Assembly: GCF_030345705.1 (NCBI RefSeq)
Contig: NZ_JAUASW010000001.1
Location: forward strand, 2,728,001-2,792,000
Direction of reading: 5' to 3'
Source: Pelomonas sp. SE-A7
GTDB taxonomy: Bacteria > Pseudomonadota > Gammaproteobacteria > Burkholderiales > Burkholderiaceae_C
DNA length: 64,000 nt
Below are positions 31,570 to 38,962 of the stretch, piece by piece. The position numbers and the translations under genes are program-made. The notes below the pieces were generated by a model that was given only the letters and a program-made list of their open reading frames with translations, did not search any database and had not been told where the DNA came from. Position 1 is the first letter of the stretch. Every line of letters starts with the position of its first letter.

Positions 31570-34500
31570 ATGCTGAGACAAGCGACCAGCGCGCAGCGCT
31601 GGCTATGGGTCGGCCTTTTGTCCGTTGCATTGCTTTCAGCGTGCGGCGGCGGCGCCGGGGGCGATCAGCCCGGCCCGGCTCAAGCACCGAAGAAGCTGCT
31701 TTCCATCCAGCTGAACGCCCCCGCCCAGGTTCGCCCCGGAGAGAGCCTGCAGCTCTCGGGCAGCCTGGCAACGGACAGCGCCCTCCCCGACAAGATGGAG
31801 TGGCTGCTGCTGGAGCGGCCCTCGGGCAGCCAGGCGGCCCTGGGCCAGACCCAAAGCAGCAGCCAGCTGCTCCGCACCGATCTCGCCGGTCGCTACGTCG
31901 TGCAGTGGACCGTCACCAGCGCCGACGGCCAAAGCGTGCAGCGGCAAGCCGTGGTGGAAGCGGTGAACGGGCCGCTGATACAGACCTCGGCCTCGGCCGA
32001 CCGCCTGCAACTGGGCCAGTCGACCCTGCTGCAGGCTGTGCCGACCACGGCCACTGGCGAAGGACTGACCTCCTACCGCTGGACCCTGCTGCAGGGACCG
32101 AGCGGCAGCCGGGCCCAGCTCAGCGGCAGCTGGGGACAGGAAGTCAGCCTGAACGCCGATGTGGCCGGCCAATACCAGGTCCAGGTCGAGGCGCATCAAG
32201 GTGGCACGGTCAGCCGCAGCATCAGGACACTCTCGGCCACGGCAGCGCCCAGTGTGACGATCTACCCCACCTACGTTTGCGGCCAGGTCATGGGTTGCAA
32301 CAAGGTCGTGGGCCAGCCGGTGACTCTGACGACCCGTGCCTTGGGTTCGCTCGAGGGCGCCAAGCTGGACTACCGGTGGACGCTGGTGTCCTCACCGCCG
32401 GACAGCCGCCTCAGCCGGCACATAGGCAACGGTCCGACGGTGGTCCTGACCCCGGACGTCGTTGGCTACTACCTGATCGAGCTGACGCCGACCAGCTCCG
32501 ACCTGCAGGTCAGCGGCGCGATGGTGGGTCTCCAGGTCGTCGCCAACAAGGCGGTCGGCAGTATCCAGGCGCCCGGCACGGTCAACGTGGGCCAGTTGGT
32601 GACCCTGGACGCGAGTGGCAATCGAGGCATTGATGGCCAGCCCATCATCGGTACGCGCCATATCTGGACCCTGGTCCAGGCGCCCAAGGGCAGCAGTGCC
32701 GTGATCGATGCGGGCCCATGGGGAGACCCGGTCGCCAAGCTGACGCCGGATCGCCCGGGCGACTATGTGATCTCGCTGAGCTTCGATGACGCGCCGGACT
32801 TCGCCACCGTCACGGTTCGCGCCATCTCGGCCGATCAGGCGATGCTGTACCCGCCCAAGCTGGTGGCCACGCTCAGCCCCTTGGTGCCTGGCGAAGAGAT
32901 TCAGCTGCGGGCCGAATCCACCTCCTACGTCGGCCACGAGATCGTGCACGAGTGGAAGTTCGGCGACGGCACCAGCACGACCGGCGACTCGGTGACGCAT
33001 CGCTATGCCTACCCCGGGGTCTACCAGGCCCAGGTCGTGGCCAGGGATACCGTCACGCAGCGCATTGCCCGCCAGACCTTTTCTGTCACCGTGGTCGCCA
33101 GCCGCCTGAGCAACATCCCACCGGCGCCTTGCAAGGAAGAGCCCTGCCCGGCCCTGGCGGCCGACAGCTACGCCGGCAAGGGCCTGGGCCGCTGGCTGCT
33201 GGTCAACGAGCAGCCGCATCCACAGGTGGCCAACATCGACATCGCCGGTGTGCCGGCGGGACGCGAGGTCCTGGTCAGCCTGAGCAATGCCAGTGCTCTG
33301 AGCGGTGGCAGGGCCGAGTTGGGCCAATCCGAGGGCGTGGCGCCGCGGCCCATGCCCGCGGCCCAGGCCCAGGCCCAGACCTACCAGGCCGACCGGACCT
33401 TGTCGCTGAACTCGTCCCTGCTCAAGCGCGATGAAGCCCATGCCGCCCACCGGGCCCTGGATCGCGCCGTGGCGCTGGCCTTGCCGGGGTCCGCCAGCAA
33501 GGCGCAGGCCAGAACCGGCCGGCGCACCATCCAGAGTGCGGTTGCGCGGCAGGCACTGCCAGTTCCCGCGATCGGCAGCAGCCGCGACTGGCAGAACCTC
33601 GGCGCCACCGGCGTCTACAAGAGCCGCCTGGCGGCCAGCTGCGGCCTGACCGGCGGGCGACAAATCCTGTTCTGGCTCGATGAGCAGGTCCACAGCAACG
33701 AGTTGATGGACACCGGCCAGATCGAGCGGGACCTGCTGCCCATGGTCTGTGGCGAGCAAGGGGGATTCCAGAAACTGCAGCAACTGCTGGGCGCGGAAGT
33801 CTTCGGCCTGCATGAGCGCGTGGACATCATCAGCGACGCGGCCCTGCAGCCGGTGCAGATCCTGCTGGCCGATCCGGGTCCCAATAGCTATTGGGGCGCC
33901 TATGTCTACAGCGGCGACCTGGCCCGCAAGGACTTCTGGCCCACCAGCAACGAGGCGGTGCTGATGGTGGTCAACGCCCGCTTCCTGAAGTCCGACCTGA
34001 ACTTCATCAAGTCTTCGCTGATTCATGAGTTCATGCACCAGATCAACAACTACCAGCGCTGGATCCTCAACGGCTGGGAGCGGCACGAGTCCTGGCTGGA
34101 GGAGACCACGGCCATGATGGCCGAGGACCTGGTGTCCTCGGCCCTGATCACCAAGGCCGACGGCAGCCGCTATGCCGCCCTGGCCATGCGCATGGCCAAC
34201 TACCAGTCCTATGTCGTGCCAGGAACCTACCTCGGTGGTGGCGGTGCGGACTACAGCATCGGTGGCAGCCTCGCCGGCTATCTGGACCGGCGTCTGGGCG
34301 CCGGCCTGCTGAGAGGCCTGACCTTCAACTGCCCCGACGAGGGCCAGACCCAGGGCAGCCTGCGCTGCCTGGACGATCAGGTGTTCCTGCTCTCCGGCAC
34401 CAGCCTGTCAGACCACTATGGCGCCATGAATGCCAGCCTGATCGGACCGTTCAACCCGGCCGACGGCGCCGGCCTGGGCATGCCGGCCTATGTCGGCAGC

Positions 34501-34695
34501 GAAGTGGATCTGCCGGCCATCGATCTCAAGACGCTGGGGATCAGCCTGCGCGAGCAATTGCTGCCGCCCTGGCAGCTGAATGCCGGCAGCCATGTCTACC
34601 AATGGGAGAGCACGACCGAGGCCGCCGGCGGCCGCTACCGCCGCAAGGGCATCATGGTGCCCCCGGGGCATGTGCTGCAGATCGTGATCAGGTGA
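31570..34695 (+). CDS. Large lipoprotein with PKD-like domains and an M30 (hyicolysin)-like metallopeptidase domain
   Basis: 1041 residues. The signal peptide ends at the lipobox LLSAC followed by GGGAGGD, typical of an exported flexible linker. Residues about 45-430 contain four beta-sandwich repeats (each with an RWTL or HIWTL strand and a PDRPGDYVISL-type strand). A clear PKD domain follows near 440-520 (HEWKFGDGTSTTGDSVTHRY). The C-terminal domain has zinc motif HEFMH (His819, His823), with HESWLEETTAMMAEDL downstream supplying a glutamate (Glu844 or Glu845). This arrangement resembles peptidase family M30. Substrate is unknown. Probably surface-exposed. Confidence 0.85.
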   Translation: MLRQATSAQRWLWVGLLSVALLSACGGGAGGDQPGPAQAPKKLLSIQLNAPAQVRPGESLQLSGSLATDSALPDKMEWLLLERPSGSQAALGQTQSSSQLLRTDLAGRYVVQWTVTSADGQSVQRQAVVEAVNGPLIQTSASADRLQLGQSTLLQAVPTTATGEGLTSYRWTLLQGPSGSRAQLSGSWGQEVSLNADVAGQYQVQVEAHQGGTVSRSIRTLSATAAPSVTIYPTYVCGQVMGCNKVVGQPVTLTTRALGSLEGAKLDYRWTLVSSPPDSRLSRHIGNGPTVVLTPDVVGYYLIELTPTSSDLQVSGAMVGLQVVANKAVGSIQAPGTVNVGQLVTLDASGNRGIDGQPIIGTRHIWTLVQAPKGSSAVIDAGPWGDPVAKLTPDRPGDYVISLSFDDAPDFATVTVRAISADQAMLYPPKLVATLSPLVPGEEIQLRAESTSYVGHEIVHEWKFGDGTSTTGDSVTHRYAYPGVYQAQVVARDTVTQRIARQTFSVTVVASRLSNIPPAPCKEEPCPALAADSYAGKGLGRWLLVNEQPHPQVANIDIAGVPAGREVLVSLSNASALSGGRAELGQSEGVAPRPMPAAQAQAQTYQADRTLSLNSSLLKRDEAHAAHRALDRAVALALPGSASKAQARTGRRTIQSAVARQALPVPAIGSSRDWQNLGATGVYKSRLAASCGLTGGRQILFWLDEQVHSNELMDTGQIERDLLPMVCGEQGGFQKLQQLLGAEVFGLHERVDIISDAALQPVQILLADPGPNSYWGAYVYSGDLARKDFWPTSNEAVLMVVNARFLKSDLNFIKSSLIHEFMHQINNYQRWILNGWERHESWLEETTAMMAEDLVSSALITKADGSRYAALAMRMANYQSYVVPGTYLGGGGADYSIGGSLAGYLDRRLGAGLLRGLTFNCPDEGQTQGSLRCLDDQVFLLSGTSLSDHYGAMNASLIGPFNPADGAGLGMPAYVGSEVDLPAIDLKTLGISLREQLLPPWQLNAGSHVYQWESTTEAAGGRYRRKGIMVPPGHVLQIVIR

Positions 34696-34719
34696 TGCGC
34701 CGCGGGCCGGGCGCAGGTT

Positions 34720-36003
34720 TCAAGCCCTGACCTCGCCCTGCCCCAGCACTACCCACTTCATCGAAGTCAGGCCTTCCAGGCCGACCGGGCCGCGGGCGTG
34801 GAACTTGTCGGTGGAGATGCCGATCTCGGCACCCAGGCCGTATTCGAAGCCATCGGCGAAACGGGTGCTGGCGTTGACCATCACGCTGGCCGAATCGACC
34901 TCGCGCAGAAAGCGCATCGCGTTGGGGTGATTGGTGGTCAGGATCGCATCCGTGTGGTGCGAGCCATGGCGGTTGATGTGGGCAATGGCCTCGTCCAGCG
35001 AGTCCACCAGCTTGATGCTGATGATGGGCGCCAGGTATTCCGTGTCCCAGTCGGCCTCGGTGGCCGGCGCCAGCCGGGCGCCTTGCAAGGGACCGAGCAG
35101 GGCCAGCGTGCGCGGGCAGCCGCGCATCTCCACGCCCTTGGCCGCAAACACCGCGCCGATTCGCGGCAGGAAGGCCGCCGCCTGGGCCGCATGCACCAGC
35201 AGAGACTCGGTCGCATTGCAGGGGCTGTATTTCTGGGTCTTGGCGTTGTCCACCACCTGGACCGCCAGGTCCAGGTCGACCTCGGCGTCCACATAGCTGT
35301 GGCAATTGCCGTCCAGGTGCTTGATCACCGGCACCCTGGCCTCGGCGCTGATGCGCTCGATCAGGCCCTTGCCGCCGCGCGGAATGATCACATCGACGAA
35401 CTGGGGCATGGCGATCAAGCGGCCGACGGCGGCGCGGTCCGTGGTCGCCACCAATTGCACGGCCTCGCGCGGCAAGCCGGCTTCATGCAAGGCATCGCCG
35501 ACCAACTGGGCCAACGCCCGGTTCGAATGGATGGCCTCGGAGCCGCCGCGCAGGATGCAGGCATTGCCGCTCTTGATTGCCAGCGAGGCCGCCTCGATGG
35601 TCACGTTGGGCCGGCTCTCGTAGATCATGCCGAACACGCCCAGGGGCACGCGCATCTGGCCGACCGAGATGCCCGAGGGCCGACGCTTGACGCCGGTGAT
35701 CTCGCCGACCGGATCCGGCATGGCGGCGATCTGCTCGCAGCCCTCGGCCACCGTGGCCAGGGTCTTGGCATCGAGCCTGAGACGGTCGCGCAGCGGTGCG
35801 TCCAGGCCCGCGGCGGCTTGCAGGTCCCTGGCATTGGCCTCGGCCAGCTGCGCTCCGGACTCGCGCAGGCGGCGGGCCAGGGCCAGCAGGGCCTGGTTCT
35901 TGCCAGCCGTCGAGGCGGCGGCCATCTGCGTGGCGGCAGCCCGGGCGGCGGCCCCCAGGCGATCCATGTAGGCAGCGATGTCGTCAGCAGGCGTACGGCT
36001 CAT
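34720..36003 (-). CDS. proA: Gamma-glutamyl phosphate reductase
   Basis: 427-residue aldehyde-dehydrogenase-fold enzyme reducing gamma-glutamyl phosphate to glutamate semialdehyde in proline synthesis. Motifs: VPLGVFGMIYESRPNVT, LRGGSEAIHSN, VIKHLDGNCH and the catalytic cysteine region AKTQKYSPCNATESLLVH. The C-terminal LGAEIGISTDKFHARGPVGL is invariant in ProA. The ATG at 36003 is chosen because a -10-like GACAAT ends 7 bases upstream; a GTG at 36018 is the alternative. proB is not adjacent. Confidence 0.96.
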   Translation of the reverse strand: MSRTPADDIAAYMDRLGAAARAAATQMAAASTAGKNQALLALARRLRESGAQLAEANARDLQAAAGLDAPLRDRLRLDAKTLATVAEGCEQIAAMPDPVGEITGVKRRPSGISVGQMRVPLGVFGMIYESRPNVTIEAASLAIKSGNACILRGGSEAIHSNRALAQLVGDALHEAGLPREAVQLVATTDRAAVGRLIAMPQFVDVIIPRGGKGLIERISAEARVPVIKHLDGNCHSYVDAEVDLDLAVQVVDNAKTQKYSPCNATESLLVHAAQAAAFLPRIGAVFAAKGVEMRGCPRTLALLGPLQGARLAPATEADWDTEYLAPIISIKLVDSLDEAIAHINRHGSHHTDAILTTNHPNAMRFLREVDSASVMVNASTRFADGFEYGLGAEIGISTDKFHARGPVGLEGLTSMKWVVLGQGEVRA

Positions 36004-36010
36004 GCCGGCG

Positions 36011-36016
36011 ATTGTC
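36011..36016 (-). promoter_or_regulatory. -10-like GACAAT for proA, leaderless arrangement
   Basis: GACAAT on the minus strand ends 7 bases before the proA ATG at 36003, leaving no space for a ribosome-binding site. The -35 region is not convincing. Confidence 0.4.
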
Positions 36017-36070
36017 ACCGAGGGTCCTCCGGCAGGGCTTCGGCAGGGCCGAACCGGGGCTTCTCCTGCT

Positions 36071-37054
36071 TCAGCCCAGCGCCGCCAGCAGGGCCAGCCA
36101 GAGCGGCGCCGTCAGCACGTACAGCACGGTGGAGAGCACGATGGCGGCCGTGGTCTCGCCCTCCTGCGTGCGGTAGCGCTGCGCGAAGATCAGCGCGTTC
36201 GAGCCCACCGGCAGAGCACCCAGCATCACCACCACGGCCAGCGGCTGGCCGCTCAGGCCGAAGCCCCAGCGCGCCAGGCCCAGCACCAGGGCCGGCAGCA
36301 ACAGCAGCTTGAGCATCACCAGGCCGACCATGCCGCGCCAACCCGCCGGCCAACCGTAATAGGCCAGCGACATGCCAATCAGCGTCAGGCACAGCGGCAC
36401 CACCGCCGTGCCCAGCATGGAAAGCACTTCGTCCAGCACCGCCGGCAGCTTCAGGCCCAGGGCATTGAAGACCAGGCCGGCCACCACCGGCAGCACGACC
36501 GGATGGATGACCGTGTTCTTCAGCGTGGTCACCAGGGTGGCGCCCAGGCCGGCCGGTGCATCGCGCGAGCGCTCGCGCGCCAGGTCCAGTTCGACCAGCA
36601 GGGTCAGCACGGTCAAGAGCGTCAGCGCATGCAGGCTGACCACGGTGATGTGGATGGCCAGGCCGGCCTCGCCGAACATGCCGGCCGCCACCGGAACGCC
36701 GATCTGCAAGGTGTTGCCGAACACCGTGGTGATGGCCTGGGTAGAAGGCGTGGCCGCCGTGCCCCGGCCGCGCCAGCGCTGGACCGTGTAGACCGCCAGC
36801 ATCAGGCCCAGCACCGGGATGAAGAAGGCCAGCAGCGTGCCCCAGGGCAGGTGGGCCAGGTCGACCCGCGCCGTGGTGCGGAACAGCAGGGCCGGAACAA
36901 AGATGTAGAAGGCCGCGTTGGACAGCACCCGGGCCGGATCGCCGCCGCTGCCGCCGGCGTCGGCCTCGCCCAGCCAGCGCATGCGGCCCACGAACCAGCC
37001 TATGGCCACGGCCACGAAGATGGCCAGCAGCTTGTAGAACACCAGCCAGGACAT
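36071..37054 (-). CDS. AEC-family (auxin efflux carrier) transporter
   Basis: A 327-residue inner-membrane protein with about ten helices in two inverted-repeat halves. Typical AEC features are FYIFVPALLFRT in TM2, VFGNTLQIGVPV in TM4 and LCLTLIGMSLAYYG plus LPVGSNALIFAQRY in the second half. Bacterial members move dicarboxylates such as malate or malonate; the substrate here is not predictable. It starts 10 bases after the histidine-kinase gene and lies 67 bases upstream of proA, all on the minus strand. Confidence 0.88.
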   Translation of the reverse strand: MSWLVFYKLLAIFVAVAIGWFVGRMRWLGEADAGGSGGDPARVLSNAAFYIFVPALLFRTTARVDLAHLPWGTLLAFFIPVLGLMLAVYTVQRWRGRGTAATPSTQAITTVFGNTLQIGVPVAAGMFGEAGLAIHITVVSLHALTLLTVLTLLVELDLARERSRDAPAGLGATLVTTLKNTVIHPVVLPVVAGLVFNALGLKLPAVLDEVLSMLGTAVVPLCLTLIGMSLAYYGWPAGWRGMVGLVMLKLLLLPALVLGLARWGFGLSGQPLAVVVMLGALPVGSNALIFAQRYRTQEGETTAAIVLSTVLYVLTAPLWLALLAALG

Positions 37055-37064
37055 CGAGACTGCC

Positions 37065-38915
37065 TCAGGCGGCGACCGGCACTTCCAGCTCGAAGGAGAA
37101 GCAGCTGCCCCGGCCGGGCTCGCTCTGCACAGCGATCTGGCCGCCCATCAGGCGCACCAGCTGCTGGCTGATCGACAGACCCAGACCGGTGCCGCCCAGA
37201 CGGCGGCTGAGGTCGGAGACCTGTTCGAAGGGCTTGAACAGCCGCTCCAGCTCGGCCGGCGGAATGCCAATGCCGGTGTCGCTGACCTCGAAGCGCAGCC
37301 GCACCCGGCCCTCGCCCTGCCACAGCGGCTCGCAGGCCAGGCGCACCTCGCCGGCATCGCTGAACTTGACACCGTTGGACAGCAGGTTCAGCAGCACCTG
37401 GCGCAGGCGCTGGCCATCGGCGCGCACCCGGCTGGGCAGCTCGGCATGCAGGTCCAGCTTCAGGCCCAGCTGCTTCTCGTCGGCCCGCACGCGCACCGCG
37501 TCGCAGGCCACTTCCATCAGCGCGCGCAGATCCAGGGCCTCGCTTTGCAGGCGCACGCGGCCGGCCTCGATGCTGGCCATGTCCAGCACGTCGCTGATCA
37601 GGCTCAGGAGATGCTCGCCCGAATCGCGGATCAGGTTGATCTTGCCGACCTGGCCGGCATTGAGGCTGGCATCCATCTGCAACAGCTGCGAGAAGCCGAG
37701 GATGGCGTTCAGCGGCGTGCGGAACTCATGGCTCATCGTGGCCAGGAAGCGGCTCTTGCTCTGGCTGGCCGCTTCGGCGCGCAGCTTGGCCTGGCTCAGC
37801 TCGGCGGTGCGCTCGGCCACCAGTTCTTCCAGGTGGTCGCGGTGGCGGGTCAGCTCCTGTTCGGCGGCACGGCGTTCGCTGATGTCGCTGAGCATGCCCT
37901 CGATGCGCGGGCCGGCGGCGTCGGGCACGATGTTGGCACTGAGCTCGACCCAGCGTTGCTGACCATCATGCGTGGTGATCAGCAGCGGGACCTGGGTCAG
38001 CACCCGGTGGCGCTGCAGGGCGGCCCCGAGGCGGCGGTACTCGGGCGGCTCGATGCGGGCCAGGCGGCGCAGGCTGTGACCATGGACCAGCACCTGCTCG
38101 GGCCGGGCATAGCCCAGCATCTGCGCCAGGGCGCGATTGAGCCGCAGAAGGCGGCCGCGAGCATCGCACTGGAAGATGCCCATGGTGGCGTTCTCGAACA
38201 GGCTGCGGTAGCGCTCTTCGCTGGCGCGCAGCACCTCGGCCGAGCGCTGCAGCTGCAGGCTCATGGCGTTGAACTGTTCGGTCAGCACGCCTATCTCGTC
38301 GCGCCGCTCGACCGGTGTGGTGACGCCCAGCTCGCCGTCGGCCACGCGCTGGGCCACCGCACCCAGGCGCGAGACCGGCAGCTTGACCAGGCGGCGTATC
38401 AGCCAGGCGCTGGTGGCCGTGACCGCCAGCAGCACGGCCGCCAGCAGCGTGCCGACGAAGCGCCGCGACTGCGCCACGGCCTCGCCCACGTACTGGCGCG
38501 TGTAGACCAGCTTGCCGCTGCCGACCTTGGCGGCTGGAGCCTGGGGCGCGGCCTGGTGGACGATGTCGAACTCCACCGTCAGCGGCCGCACCGCCTCCTG
38601 GCTGCGCGTGCGCTTGGTCGGCTCGGCATCGACACCGACCGCATTCAGCTCGATGGCATGGACCTCGGGCTCGGCCATCACGGCGTCGAGCAGATTGGCG
38701 ATGGCGCCAGTGTCCAGGTTCCAGATCGGCCCGGCGAAGCCGCGGGCCGCCAGTTCGGCCATGCGGGCCTGGCGGCGCTGCAGCGCCTGCGTGAGTTCGC
38801 GCTCCTCGCGTTCGGTCCAGTACCAGCCCAGGGCCGTCACCAGCACCGCGGCGGCCACGGCGATGGCGGCGGTCAGTCTCGTCTGCAGGCTACTGCTCTT
38901 GGATGCCAGGCTCAA
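37065..38915 (-). CDS. PAS-containing membrane sensor histidine kinase
   Basis: 616 residues. TM1 is at about 12-32, then an extracytoplasmic domain to about 150 and TM2 (FVGTLLAAVLLAVTATSAWL). HAMP follows (LPVSRLGAVAQRVADGELGV), then PAS (about 230-360, YRSLFENATMGIFQCDARGR) and a short coiled coil. HisKA has phospho-acceptor His396 in TMSHEFRTPLNAILGF, and HATPase has LLNLLSNGVKFSD, DTGIGIP and GGTGLGLSIS. No receiver domain is fused and no response regulator is adjacent, so it is an orphan kinase. The start is a TTG at 38915 with AGGGAG six bases upstream. Confidence 0.92.
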   Translation of the reverse strand: MSLASKSSSLQTRLTAAIAVAAAVLVTALGWYWTEREERELTQALQRRQARMAELAARGFAGPIWNLDTGAIANLLDAVMAEPEVHAIELNAVGVDAEPTKRTRSQEAVRPLTVEFDIVHQAAPQAPAAKVGSGKLVYTRQYVGEAVAQSRRFVGTLLAAVLLAVTATSAWLIRRLVKLPVSRLGAVAQRVADGELGVTTPVERRDEIGVLTEQFNAMSLQLQRSAEVLRASEERYRSLFENATMGIFQCDARGRLLRLNRALAQMLGYARPEQVLVHGHSLRRLARIEPPEYRRLGAALQRHRVLTQVPLLITTHDGQQRWVELSANIVPDAAGPRIEGMLSDISERRAAEQELTRHRDHLEELVAERTAELSQAKLRAEAASQSKSRFLATMSHEFRTPLNAILGFSQLLQMDASLNAGQVGKINLIRDSGEHLLSLISDVLDMASIEAGRVRLQSEALDLRALMEVACDAVRVRADEKQLGLKLDLHAELPSRVRADGQRLRQVLLNLLSNGVKFSDAGEVRLACEPLWQGEGRVRLRFEVSDTGIGIPPAELERLFKPFEQVSDLSRRLGGTGLGLSISQQLVRLMGGQIAVQSEPGRGSCFSFELEVPVAA

Positions 38916-38962
38916 ACGCTACTCCCTGAACTCTTTGGCGGGCATTGTGCGGGCCCGCCGCC

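Noticed and set aside
31297..31581. A 94-codon minus-strand frame in the queC/lipoprotein intergenic region
   Set aside because: No family, no ribosome-binding site, irregular Cys/Arg composition, and it overlaps the lipoprotein start.
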